DNA of 58,754 nucleotides from Burkholderiales bacterium. GTDB lineage: Bacteria; Pseudomonadota; Gammaproteobacteria; Burkholderiales; Casimicrobiaceae. The notes under the pieces were generated by a model. The model did not search any database. It was not told the DNA's origin and worked only from the letters and a program-made list of their open reading frames with translations. A program made the translations under genes and the position numbers. The stretch is taken from positions 1-58,754 of the forward strand of contig JADGRP010000015.1 in assembly GCA_017880805.1 (NCBI GenBank), written 5' to 3'. Positions 28,345 to 39,000 of this stretch are shown here, piece after piece; position 1 is the stretch's first letter; the number at the start of each line of letters is the position of its first letter.

Positions 28345-31101
28345 TCACCCGCTGTTGCGCAACCCCGCGGCGAGCCCGTTGATCGTCAAATGTATTCCGC
28401 GTTTGGTACGTTCGTCTGTCTGGCCTGAGCGATAACGGCGCAGCAGCTCGACCTGCAGGTGATTGAGCGGATCGAGATAGGGAAAGCGGTCGCGGATGCT
28501 GCGCGCGAGCGTCGGGTTGTCGTACAGCAGCGTCTTCTGCCCGGTTATCGCGTGTACCAGCTCGATGGTCCGCCGATGCTCCGCGGCGATCCTCGAAAAG
28601 ACTTTGTCCCGCGTCGCCAGGTCCGGAACGAGATCGGCGTAGCGCGACGCGACCGCAAGGTCGGTCTTGGCCAGCACCATCGCCATGTTCGACATGACGC
28701 TCTTGAAGAACGGCCAGCGCGCGACCATTTCGGAAAGCAGTGACAATCCGTCGCGATGGCTCGCGAGCCAGACGTCGACCGCGGCACCGAAGCCGTACCA
28801 GCCCGGCAGCATCAGACGGCATTGTCCCCAGCTGAACACCCACGGTATGGCGCGCAAGTCCTCGATCTTCGCCGATGCGGTGCGCGACGCCGGCCGGCTG
28901 CCGATATTCAGCTCGGCGATCTCGGCGATCGGCGTCGCGGCGCGAAAATAGGCGATGAATTCCGGCGTGTCGTAGACCAGCGCGCGATAGGCGGTAAGCG
29001 CATGCGCGGCGAGCTCGGTCATGGCGGCGTAGTACGCTTGCGCACGATCGCCGAGTTGCTCGATGTCGAGCAGGCTCGCTTCCAGGGTCGCCGCGACCAG
29101 CGTCTCCAGATTGCGCCGGCCCAACTCAGGATCGGAATACTTGCTGGCGATGATTTCGCCCTGCTCGGTGATGCGCAGGCCGCCGGGAACGCTGCCCGCG
29201 GGCTGCGCCAGGATCGCCTCGTAGCTCGGGCCGCCGCCGCGTCCCACGGTTCCTCCGCGCCCGTGAAATAAGCGCAGCTTGACGCGCGAATCGCCAAACG
29301 CGTCGACCAGCGCAAGCTCGGCGCGATAAAGCGCCCAATTGGCGGCGAGGTAGCCGCCGTCCTTGTTGCTGTCCGAATAGCCGAGCATGATTTCCTGCCA
29401 GTCGCCGCGTCCTGCCAGCCATGCGCGGTAGCACGGCAAGGCGAATGCGGCGCGCATGATTTCGGACGAACGCTCCAAATCGTCGATGGTCTCGAACAAG
29501 GGGCTGATGTTGAGCGCCAGCGCGTCGCCGCGCAGAAGGCCGGCTTCCTTCAGCAGAATGCCGACCTCGAGCAGATCGCTGACCGACGCACATTTGGAGA
29601 TGACGTAGTTCGGCAGCGCCGTCGCGCCGAACCGCGCGTGGATGTCCGCCGCGGCACGCAGGATCGCTAGCTCGGAGGCGGTCTGCGGCGAGTATTCCAG
29701 GTGTGGCGAAAACAAGAGGCGCGGCCCGCCAAGTTCTCTGACCAGCAACGCGACCCGGTCCGCTTCGGCAAGTTTGGCGTAGTCATCGGCGACACAGGCG
29801 CGGGCCAACAGCTCGCCGACCACGCTTTCGTGCACGTCCGAGTTCTGGCGCAGATCGAGCATGGCAAGGTGAAACCCGAACACTTCGACGGCACGAATCA
29901 GCGGATCGAGCCGGCCCGCGGCAATGAGCTGTGCGCCGTGCGTCGCCAGCGAGGTCCTTAGGATCGACAGATCGGCCACCAGTTCGGCCGGCGTCGCATA
30001 GGGTTCGAGCGTCGACTGCGGCGCGCGCGGCGCAACATACTGTCCGAGCACGCGCGCTGTCGCAGCGACGCGAGCGTAGACGCCGATCAACGCCTGCCGA
30101 TAGGGCTCGTCCCTGCGGTGCGGATTGGCGTCGTGTCCCGCCTTCGCCAGCGCCAACAGCTCTGCGGTCGGCGTCACCAATCGCGTGGACGGCGACAGCT
30201 CGCCGCCGAGTCGGTGCACTTCGTCGAGATAGTGAGCAAATGCCACGCAGGCCTGCGCTCGGATCGCATACTGCAGCGTCTCTGCGACCACGGTGGGATT
30301 ACCGTCGCGATCACCGCCGATCCACGAGCCGAGCCTCAGGAACGCTGGCAGATGCAGCTCATCGGTCGCGCCGAGGCGCTCTCGCAGGCTACGCTCCAGC
30401 ACGGCGTAGAGCTTGGGCACCTCGGCCAGAAATGTGTAACGATAATACGCGAGCCCGTTGTCGATTTCGTCGAAGACGCGAAGCTTCGACAATCGCAGCA
30501 TCGACGTCTGCCACAGTCCCAGGACTTCGCGATAGAGGCCGGCCTCCAGCGCTTCCGCTTCGTCGGGCGTCAGAACGACGCGGTCGCGCCACTGCAACAA
30601 CCGCGCGATCTCGCGCTCGCTATCGAGAATGCTCCTGCGCTGCACTTCGGTCGGATGCGCGGTCAGCACGGGGCTCACCAGCGCATCGTCGAACCAGCGC
30701 GCAAGCGTCTCGCCGCCGACCCGCGCCTGCGCAACGCGATCGAGTGCGTGCAGGAGACTTCCGATCTGCGGTGCGGAGCCCGCCAGCGCATGGGCGCGGC
30801 GGCGCCGGTTCTGATGCACGTCCTCGGCGATATTGACCAGGTGCGAGAAATACGAAAACGCCCGGACGACATCGAGTGCCTGGGCGATCGGGAGCTCGTT
30901 GAGCAGAGTGTCCAGCTCGTGTTTGACGGCGGGGGCATCCTCCACGCCCGCACGCCGAAAACCAATAGCGGTCTGCCGGATCGCTTCGATGCACGCAAAG
31001 CCCTGCTCGCCCGTCTGCGCGCGCAATACGTCGCCCAGAACGCGGCCGAGGAGGCGCGTATCTTCCTTGAGCGGAAGGTCTTTATCGGTCGCGGGGTCCA
31101 T
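28345..31101 (-). CDS. ppc: Phosphoenolpyruvate carboxylase
   Basis: VLTAHPTEVQRRSILDSE, LGSWIGGDRDGNPTVVAETL, MLGYSDSNKDGGYLAANW, LFHGRGGTVGRGGGPSYEAILAQP, LNHLQVELLRRYR, LTINGLAAGLRNSG. Confidence 0.98.
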   Translation of the reverse strand: MDPATDKDLPLKEDTRLLGRVLGDVLRAQTGEQGFACIEAIRQTAIGFRRAGVEDAPAVKHELDTLLNELPIAQALDVVRAFSYFSHLVNIAEDVHQNRRRRAHALAGSAPQIGSLLHALDRVAQARVGGETLARWFDDALVSPVLTAHPTEVQRRSILDSEREIARLLQWRDRVVLTPDEAEALEAGLYREVLGLWQTSMLRLSKLRVFDEIDNGLAYYRYTFLAEVPKLYAVLERSLRERLGATDELHLPAFLRLGSWIGGDRDGNPTVVAETLQYAIRAQACVAFAHYLDEVHRLGGELSPSTRLVTPTAELLALAKAGHDANPHRRDEPYRQALIGVYARVAATARVLGQYVAPRAPQSTLEPYATPAELVADLSILRTSLATHGAQLIAAGRLDPLIRAVEVFGFHLAMLDLRQNSDVHESVVGELLARACVADDYAKLAEADRVALLVRELGGPRLLFSPHLEYSPQTASELAILRAAADIHARFGATALPNYVISKCASVSDLLEVGILLKEAGLLRGDALALNISPLFETIDDLERSSEIMRAAFALPCYRAWLAGRGDWQEIMLGYSDSNKDGGYLAANWALYRAELALVDAFGDSRVKLRLFHGRGGTVGRGGGPSYEAILAQPAGSVPGGLRITEQGEIIASKYSDPELGRRNLETLVAATLEASLLDIEQLGDRAQAYYAAMTELAAHALTAYRALVYDTPEFIAYFRAATPIAEIAELNIGSRPASRTASAKIEDLRAIPWVFSWGQCRLMLPGWYGFGAAVDVWLASHRDGLSLLSEMVARWPFFKSVMSNMAMVLAKTDLAVASRYADLVPDLATRDKVFSRIAAEHRRTIELVHAITGQKTLLYDNPTLARSIRDRFPYLDPLNHLQVELLRRYRSGQTDERTKRGIHLTINGLAAGLRNSG

Positions 31102-31105
31102 GGCT

Positions 31106-31153
31106 GAATAGGTTGTTAACTGAGTTGGCGACTAAGTTAGCAATTGCGTGGCC
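31106..31153. repeat. Degenerate 12-bp tandem repeat immediately upstream of ppc start
   Basis: GAATAGGTTGTT/AACTGAGTTGGC/GACTAAGTTAGC/AATTGCGTGGCC. Confidence 0.5.
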
Positions 31154-31262
31154 GGCTACGTCGGCCTGCGCGGTCGCGCGGAAACGCGAAGCGCCGCGTT
31201 CGATTGTAGCGAGTTTCGCCGCGATGTCGCCGCGATCGATCGTGCTGCACCGTCGCGGTGCG

Positions 31263-32363
31263 CTACTCCTCGGCGAAGGCCTGCTTGAGTTCCTGAGCCA
31301 GCTTCCACACCGCGGACGCGTACAGCCGGCTCCGGTTGTACCGGGTCAGCACGTACCAGTTGTTGAACACCATCCAATAGCTGGGCTCGGCCTCTTCTTC
31401 GAGCATTAACACTCCCGTCGGGTCCGCGCCGGGTGCTTCGGGAATGCCGCTGACGCTGACGCCGTCGTGCCGCCACGATTGCAGCGACCGCTGCTCGGAG
31501 ATGCCGCCATCGAGCACGCGTTCGACCTGGTCCAGCTTGTCGACGTCGATCTCCGCAGGCTGCATGACGGGGTCATCCGCCAGCCAGCCATGGCGGGCCA
31601 GATAGTTGGCGACGCTGCCGATGGCGTCGTCGACGTCGCCTGCCAGATCGATTTTTCCATCGTCATCGTAGTCGACCGCGTAATCGCGCAGACTGCCGGG
31701 CATGAATTGCGGCAGTCCCTGCGCGCCGGCGTACGACCCTTTGGGCGCGAGTGGAGAGGTATTCTGTTCACGCATTAGCAACAGGAACTGCTTCAGCTCG
31801 TTGCGAAAAAACTCGGCGCGCCGCGGATAGTCGAACGCGAGCGTCGTCAAAGCGTCGGCAACGCGGTAGGAGCCGGTATTGCGGCCGTAAAACGTTTCGA
31901 CTCCGATGATCGCGACGACAATCTCGGAGGGCACGCCGAATTCGCTTTGCGCGCGCTCGAGCGTTCTCTCGTTCGCGCGCCAGAAGGCAACGCCGGCGTC
32001 GATCCGCGCGGAGCTTAAGAACCGTGGTGCGTATTCGTACCATTTCGGCGGCGCAAGCACCGGCCGCGACATCGCGTTGACGACCGATTGCTGATAGCGA
32101 ACCTTGGAGAAAAAGCGCCGCAGCGCGCGTGCGTCGAAGTCGTAGTCGGCGACCATCTCATCGATGAATGCACTCACCTCCGGGCGATGCGCGTAGCTCG
32201 CCGGAACCGCCGCAGACGGCGCCGCAGTCGCCGCTGACCCGGCGAGCAATGCAGCAAGCGCGATTCCGCGCAATGCGGCAGACGCAATTCCGGGCAATGC
32301 GGCGAGAACGATTCCGCGCATTCCCGCTCGCGCGAGCATCGCCTGTTGCGCAATCGTTGTCAT
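31263..32363 (-). CDS. mltB: Lytic murein transglycosylase B
   Basis: EIVVAIIGVETFYGRNTGSYRVADALTTLAFDYPRRAEFFRNELKQFLLL, GSYAGAQGLPQFMPGSLRDYAVDYDDDGKIDL. Confidence 0.96.
   Translation of the reverse strand: MTTIAQQAMLARAGMRGIVLAALPGIASAALRGIALAALLAGSAATAAPSAAVPASYAHRPEVSAFIDEMVADYDFDARALRRFFSKVRYQQSVVNAMSRPVLAPPKWYEYAPRFLSSARIDAGVAFWRANERTLERAQSEFGVPSEIVVAIIGVETFYGRNTGSYRVADALTTLAFDYPRRAEFFRNELKQFLLLMREQNTSPLAPKGSYAGAQGLPQFMPGSLRDYAVDYDDDGKIDLAGDVDDAIGSVANYLARHGWLADDPVMQPAEIDVDKLDQVERVLDGGISEQRSLQSWRHDGVSVSGIPEAPGADPTGVLMLEEEAEPSYWMVFNNWYVLTRYNRSRLYASAVWKLAQELKQAFAEE
32246..32317. repeat. 24-bp tandem repeat, 3 units, within mltB signal-peptide region
   Basis: GCAATGCAGCAAGCGCGATTCCGC/GCAATGCGGCAGACGCAATTCCGG/GCAATGCGGCGAGAACGATTCCGC. 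Confidence 0.88.
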
Positions 32364-32434
32364 GGGCGGCGAATGTTATCATCCGGCCCGCACGCGCTGA
32401 GCTGTGCCTGCCTACGCGATCTTGCCTTTCATTC

Positions 32435-33472
32435 ATGCTCTACCCATTTTTTCGCCCCCTGCTGTTCAAATTCGAGCCGGAGACGGCGCACGAGCTGGCA
32501 TTTGCGGGCCTCGACATCGCGACGGCTCTCGGCGTCGCGCAAAGGGCCGCGCTGCATGTAGTCCCTTCTCCGGTCGAGGCGATGGGGCTCTCATTCCCGA
32601 ATCGTATCGGGCTCGCCGCTGGCGTGGACAAGAACGCCGTTCACATCGACGGCCTGGCGACATTCGGTTTCGGCTTCATCGAATGCGGCACGGTGACTCC
32701 CCGACCGCAGCCAGGCAATCCCAAACCGCGGATTTTTCGCTTGCCCGAGGCAGAAGCCATGATCAACCGCCTCGGGTTCAATAACCACGGCGTCGATCAG
32801 TTTATCGCCAACGTGATGCGGTCGCGTTTTGGGAGACCGGGACCGAACGCAGGCATTCTGGGCCTTAATATCGGTAAGAATTTCGATACGCCGAACAACC
32901 TCGCCGCCAACGATTACCTGACCTGCCTGCGATCCGTGTATCCCTACGCGAGCTACGTCACGGTGAACATATCGTCGCCGAACACCAAGGGATTGCGCGA
33001 GCTGCAGGAAGGCGCCGCGCTTGAGAAGCTGCTGGGGACGCTCAAAGCGGAGCAGACCAAGCTCGCGCAAAGACATCGAAAATATGTGCCTCTGGTCGTG
33101 AAGATCGCTCCCGATCTCTCCAGGACCGAGATTCAACTGATTGCCGCCATCCTGATGCAATACAAAGTCGACGGTGTCATTGCGACCAATACCACCGTCG
33201 ACCATGGCGCGGTTGCGGGCCAAACACATGCCGAAGAAGAGGGCGGCTTGTCCGGGCGCCCGCTCAAGGACAAGGCGACGGCGGTGATCCGGATCCTTGC
33301 CAAAGCGCTCGACGGGTCGATGCCGATCATCGGCGTCGGCGGCATCATGTCGGGCGCGGACGCGGCGGAAAAAATCGCCGCCGGCGCCACGCTGGTACAG
33401 ATCTATACGGGACTCATTTACAAGGGGCCGAAGCTCGTCGCCGAGATTGCCGAAGCACTGGCGCAAACTTAG
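32435..33472 (+). CDS. pyrD: Quinone-dependent dihydroorotate dehydrogenase
   Basis: MLYPFFRPLLFKFEPETAHELAF, GLAAGVDKNAVHIDGLATFGFGFIECGTVTPRPQPGNPKPRIFRLPEAEAMINRLGFNN. Confidence 0.98.
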   Translation: MLYPFFRPLLFKFEPETAHELAFAGLDIATALGVAQRAALHVVPSPVEAMGLSFPNRIGLAAGVDKNAVHIDGLATFGFGFIECGTVTPRPQPGNPKPRIFRLPEAEAMINRLGFNNHGVDQFIANVMRSRFGRPGPNAGILGLNIGKNFDTPNNLAANDYLTCLRSVYPYASYVTVNISSPNTKGLRELQEGAALEKLLGTLKAEQTKLAQRHRKYVPLVVKIAPDLSRTEIQLIAAILMQYKVDGVIATNTTVDHGAVAGQTHAEEEGGLSGRPLKDKATAVIRILAKALDGSMPIIGVGGIMSGADAAEKIAAGATLVQIYTGLIYKGPKLVAEIAEALAQT

Positions 33473-33495
33473 GCGCCGTGCGGCGCGAGCTCGCG

Positions 33496-35910
33496 TCAGG
33501 CGGCGTGCTGCGGAGCCAGTGCCGCTTCGCTGCCGAACTTCTCTTCCAGCTTCGCGATCATGCTGACGAACGCGCGATCGACCAACGGTGCGGCTTCGAC
33601 CAATCGTGCGCGGTCGGTGCGGAATCGCTCGGCCAGCTCGTCGGCGGTGAGCGACACCGCCTTCTGACCCTGACGGTTGGTAAACAGATATGTCCCGCGC
33701 AGCGGGCTGACCCATGCCAGCTTGGCGAACGCGAGCTGGCCGTCTTCGCCTTCGAATTCGACCCACATGCCACGCTCGAGGCTGGCCGCGACTTCGGCGA
33801 AGCGATCCTGGACTGGCTCCGGCACGGGTTCGGGTTCCGGCGCCGGTGGCGCGGGCGTCATTGCCTCGGCCAGCGCACGCGCCTTGGCTGCTGTCTCGAT
33901 GTCGCCGTTGGCGGTCGCCTGCTCCGCAGCCGCGGTCGCCGCTTCGGCCACCGCCACCGTCGGCAGCGGTACCGACGCGAGGCTCGGCTTGACCGCCGCG
34001 GCGTGCGCTTCCACCAGGTTCGACATGAACCGTTCGCGCTCCCCGGGCTCCCAAGTGACGTTGTGAAGACCGCCATGAAGCTGCTTCAGCAGATTGCGCA
34101 GCATCGCCACCAGTTTCCTGCGATCCTCGGTCACTCGTTTGGGCTGAACGCTCCACACCAGATCGTCGAGGGTCGCGAGCGCCGAAATCCATGCCTCGCT
34201 CTCCTCGCCCTCGCGACGATAAAGCTGGGTAAGCGTGTCGACCCACTTGTCCCGCAGAAACGAAGCCAGGAAGTTCGGTGCCGGAAACTCGCGCAGCCGG
34301 CGCTCGATTTCCGACCGGGCGACCATTTGCGCGATCTCCTGCTGGTCGCGCTGATTGATTTGGTCGGCCGTCGACTGGATAGTGGCCTCGGCGGCTCTCT
34401 CCTCGTCGACGAGAAAGGTTTCCAGGTCCTTTCGCAGCTCGTCGAACAATTCGACGTCGTCGGTAAAGTCGTCGAGGACACGATGAACGATCTGTTCGAT
34501 CTTGCGATATAGCGGATCGTCCTGACCCATCGTTGGCGACCAGCCGATGCCGGCCCCCGCCAGCGCGTTGACCAGCAGCCGCGACGGATGCGATTTCTTG
34601 GAGAAGAAGGCGCCGTCGAGCATCGCCGCCTTCAATACCGGTATCTGCAAGCGGCCGATCAGCGCCTTGATGCTGTCCGGAAGGTCCCGCGTTTCGAAAA
34701 TGAAATCGAACAGCATCGCCACCAGCTCGATGGTCATCGCCTCGAGCTGGTTGGCGCGTTCGCCGAGCGGCGACTCCTGCAAATCGCGCAGGACGTTGTG
34801 CATGTCCTGCTGGAGGCCGGTGACGTGCAGCGGCACGCCACCAAAATCGAACCCGGTCTCGCCATGCTGCAGGCGGCCCAGCGCTTCGCCAAGTTCCGGG
34901 GTGATCAGAATGCGCTGGCCGGTCATCTGGCCCATCTGCGCCGCGGCGCCACTGCCAAAGCTGAAAGGGCCGACCGGATAACCGCCGCTTACCGAAGGCG
35001 GTCCGGCGCCGTCCAATGACGGCACCTGGATACCGCCTGGCGGCAGACCGCCTGGCATTTGCGCCGCCGGCGCCCGCGACATGCTCGCACTGACCAAACG
35101 CTGCAGCATCGCCATCAGATCAATCTCGGGCGCCGGTCCCGCAACTTGCTCCCCCTTGCCGTCGCCATGCACGCCCGGCGATTGCGGACGGGTGATCGCG
35201 GAGCGATGCTTGGGCAGGATATTCAGGCCTTCGAGGTGACGATTGAGATCGGCGTAAATCGCGTTGATGTCGCCAAGCGATGTCTGATTCAGCTCCTTCA
35301 GGATGGTCAGCTTGATGCGATCGTCGCCGCCGATGCCATGAAGCGCTTTCGTGAACGCTTCGACGATGGTGGTCGGGGCGAGCGGATTGGCGGCGGTTTC
35401 GAGGTCGGGCCGGCCGAGGAGGTAGCCCACCCCTCGGTTGAGCTCCCGCAGCTCGCTTTCACACTGGTTCTCCACCACCCGGATGATGTTGCCGGAAAGA
35501 ACCGATTCATCCATGGCGCTGGTGTCGACCAGCGTCAACTTCTTGACCTCGACCTGCGCAAATTGCTCCTTGGGCTCGACTTTGCCGCTCATGCGCTCGT
35601 CGACCAGCTTGCGCAGGTTGCGCTCGAAATCGACCATCAGATTGTTGCGTTCCTTGACCAGGACGCCGCGCGCATCCATGCAAAGCGTCTGCTCTTCACG
35701 GATATCGGAGCGCTCGGCGCGCGCCATGAGCAGATCCGCGACCCGATCGAGCATGGATGTAAACGACAACAACAGCCGATGAATGGCAAGGTCCCGGCAA
35801 TCGCCGAGAATTCTGGCCATGTCTTTAGGCACCTGCCGATGGACCGACCGGTCGCCGGAAGTTGTTGTGGCGGTCACCCCTGCCCTTCGCGGGATGTCGG
35901 GGAGAAACAT
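33496..35910 (-). CDS. DUF1631 family protein
   Basis: About 800 aa; VENQCESELRELNRGVGYLLGRPDLETAANPLAPTTIVEAF; Ala/Pro/Glu-rich linker and C-terminal WVEFEGEDGQLAFAKLAWVSPLRGTYLFTNRQGQKA. Start could be 35820 (MARILGD). Confidence 0.85.
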   Translation of the reverse strand: MFLPDIPRRAGVTATTTSGDRSVHRQVPKDMARILGDCRDLAIHRLLLSFTSMLDRVADLLMARAERSDIREEQTLCMDARGVLVKERNNLMVDFERNLRKLVDERMSGKVEPKEQFAQVEVKKLTLVDTSAMDESVLSGNIIRVVENQCESELRELNRGVGYLLGRPDLETAANPLAPTTIVEAFTKALHGIGGDDRIKLTILKELNQTSLGDINAIYADLNRHLEGLNILPKHRSAITRPQSPGVHGDGKGEQVAGPAPEIDLMAMLQRLVSASMSRAPAAQMPGGLPPGGIQVPSLDGAGPPSVSGGYPVGPFSFGSGAAAQMGQMTGQRILITPELGEALGRLQHGETGFDFGGVPLHVTGLQQDMHNVLRDLQESPLGERANQLEAMTIELVAMLFDFIFETRDLPDSIKALIGRLQIPVLKAAMLDGAFFSKKSHPSRLLVNALAGAGIGWSPTMGQDDPLYRKIEQIVHRVLDDFTDDVELFDELRKDLETFLVDEERAAEATIQSTADQINQRDQQEIAQMVARSEIERRLREFPAPNFLASFLRDKWVDTLTQLYRREGEESEAWISALATLDDLVWSVQPKRVTEDRRKLVAMLRNLLKQLHGGLHNVTWEPGERERFMSNLVEAHAAAVKPSLASVPLPTVAVAEAATAAAEQATANGDIETAAKARALAEAMTPAPPAPEPEPVPEPVQDRFAEVAASLERGMWVEFEGEDGQLAFAKLAWVSPLRGTYLFTNRQGQKAVSLTADELAERFRTDRARLVEAAPLVDRAFVSMIAKLEEKFGSEAALAPQHAA

Positions 35911-36032
35911 GGAGAGGATTGCGCTATCCCTGTCTTCCCCGACGCGTTTGCCGTTGGCCCAGTTCGAGCCTTGTGAACAGCAAGTTACTGTATCACGCGC
36001 GGTTTAGGGGCGCCAATGTGAAAAATCACCAC

Positions 36033-39000
36033 TTATCCGCGCGAAAGGTCCGTCCAGGCCTTTTCCAGACGTTTGTATGACACTGGCTGAGGCGTCCTGA
36101 GTTCTTGCGCGAAAAGGGATACCTTGAGTTCTTCGATTTGCCAGCGAAAGGCTTCCAAGGCGGGCTCGGCCTTGCGTGCTGCAGCGTTCGCGGCACGGCG
36201 CTGCGTATACCGTTGGCAGAGCTCCGCGACCGCTTGCGCATGTTTGGCGTCGCGCGCCGGATTTTCGACATATTTCGCGAGCCGACGCTCGATCGCCCTC
36301 AGATAGCGCGGCAAGTGTGCGAGCTGGGGCCAAGGTGTCTGGGAAACAAACCCCGGATGGATGAGGGCATCTCGTTGCGCTCGAAGGTCCGCGCCGAGGC
36401 GCGCCTGCGCCGCGGGCAACGCGCCGATGCGTTGTGAAAGCTTGTGGTATTCAGCGGCGATCGCGGCAAGCAAGCGAAACGCGCTCTCGGCGACCGCCGG
36501 CAGGCGCACCCGCGCCCGCTTGACCTGCTCCGCATACGCACCTTCCGATCGGGGCAGCGGATCCTCTCCGATGAAAGCGCGATCGCAGATCGCAGCCATA
36601 GCATCGGCCAGCAAAATATCAGTCGGGATCGCCGGCTTGAGCATCAGCGCGGCCTGGGCAAAACCCGGCGGATGCTTCTCCAGCCGCTGCAAGGCGTCCT
36701 TGAATTGCCGCCTCAGCAAACGCAGAAGGGCGACCCGGGTCGACGCATCGGCCGCGCTGCGCGTGTCGAGGAGCTTCAGCGAAACGCTCTCGCCCTGGTC
36801 GACGAGCGCCGGATAGCCGGTGAGCTTTCTGCCCTCGCGCTCGATGGCCAGCGATTCCGGCAGATCGCCGAAATCCCAGGTCTTGATGTCGGCGCGCTCG
36901 AACTCGGGACCGGCGGCGGAAAATGTCAATTGCGCGGCTTCGCCGAGTTGTGCCTTAAGCGCGGGAAGATCGCGCCCACTGCCAAGCTCACGGCCATTGG
37001 CATCGACCACACAGACATTGGCTTGAAGATGCACCGGCACCTCCGAGCCCTCCCACACGTCGATCGGCACGGCTGCGCCGAGGCGTTCGGCGCAAAATTC
37101 ACGCAGCGCTTCGGTCAGATCGAGGGGCGCACGCGCCTCGCCAGGATGCGATTTGCGCGTCGGTGCATCGCATGTATGCGCTTCGAGAAATGCGGTCACG
37201 ACCTCTGCCAGCGGCGCCAGCCGCTGTCGCCACGCTTTGGGCAATGCCTTCAGGTACCAGGTGAGCTTTTCGCGAATCATTCCCGGCACCAGCCATGACA
37301 ATCGTGCCGAATCGACCTGGTTGAGCAGCGCAAGCGGAACGGTCAGGGTCAGACCGTCGAGCGGATGCCCCGGCGCGAAGCGGTACTTGAGCGGAAGCCG
37401 GACGCCCGCCATCTCGAGTTGCTCGGGATATCGCGCCTCGGTCACGCCCGACGCGCCGTGACGCATCAGCTCCTCGCGCGTCATGAACAACAAGCGCGGA
37501 TGGCCCCGCTCCGCATCGCGGCGCCAGCGCTCGAACGAGACCGCCGAGCAGACGCCGGAAGGAACTCGCGCAGCGTAGAACGCGTAGATCGACTCGTCGT
37601 CGACCAGCACGTCCTGGCGGCGTGCCTTGTGCTCGAGCTCGGCGATGTCCTCCACCAGTTGCCGGTTGTAGGTGAAAAACGGCGCCTTGGTGACCAAGTC
37701 GCCAGCGACCAGGGCCTCGCGGAGGAAGACCTCGCGCGCGATGGCAGGGTCGACTGCGCTGAAGGAAACGCGCCGCCGCGCGACCAGCGTGAGCCCGTAC
37801 AGCGCGACCCGTTCGGCGCCGACGACTTCTCCCCGCGCGGCATCCCAATGCGGGTCGAAATAGGTTTTGTCGACCCTGTCTCCGGCAACTTCCTCGATCC
37901 ACTCCGGATCGATGCTTGCCGCGCAGCGCGCGTACAGGCGTGTCGTCTCGGTCAATTCCGCGGCAAGGACCCATTTCGGCGGTTTCTTCGCGATGCCGGA
38001 GCCCGGGTGCAAGAAGAACTTGATCCCTCGCGCACCGAGGTACTGTCCATCGCCCGAAGGCGCCGTGTCGGATTTGGCGCCGATGTTCGACAGCAAGCCC
38101 TCCAGCAGCGCTCGATGGATCATCGCGTAGCGCGCGGCGTCGACGGCGGCAGGGAGATTCTCGCTCCACGTCCATCCGAGTTCCGCGACTTGCTCGGAAA
38201 GCTGCCGGTGCAGATCGCGCCATTCGCGCAGCCGCAGATAGGAAACGAAATGCGCCCGGCAGCGCTCGACCAGTCGGCGATGCGGCAGCTTGTCGGCGAG
38301 TGCGTCGGTAAAGAATTGCCAGAGCGCGATCAGGCTCAAAAAATCGGAGCGCTCGTCGCGAAAGCGCAAGTGCGCCTGATCGGCCGCCTGCCGCTTGTCC
38401 ATGGGCCGATCGCGCGGATCGGGAACCGCCATGGCGCTCGCGATGACGAGCATTTCCGCAAGGCATCCGGCGTCCCTCGCGGCAAGAATGATGCGGCCGA
38501 TCCGCGGATCGACCGGCAGCTTTGCAAGCTCGCGTCCCAGCAGCGTGAGCGCGCGCTGGATGTCGACGGCGCCGAGCTCCTGCAAGAGCTGATAGCCGTC
38601 GGCGATGGCACGCGGACTCGGCGGCTCCGGGAACGGAAACGACGCGACCTCGCCCAGATCGAGCGACGCCATGCGCAATATCACCGCGGCGAGCGACGAA
38701 CGCAGAATCTCGGGCTCGGTGTAACGAGGACGCGCGGTGAAATCCGCGGCGTCGTAGAGACGCACGCACACCCCGGCGGCGACGCGGCCGCAGCGTCCCG
38801 CGCGCTGATTGGCGGCGGCCTGCGAGACCTTTTCGATCTGCAGCAGCGTCACCTTGTTGCGCAGCGAGTAACGCTTCATCCGGGCCACGCCCGAATCGAT
38901 GACGTAGCGGATCCCGGGTACGGTGAGGGAAGTTTCGGCTACGTTGGTCGCAAGAACGACGCGGCGCCCTCGGCTCGGCGCGAACACCTGTTGCTGCTGT

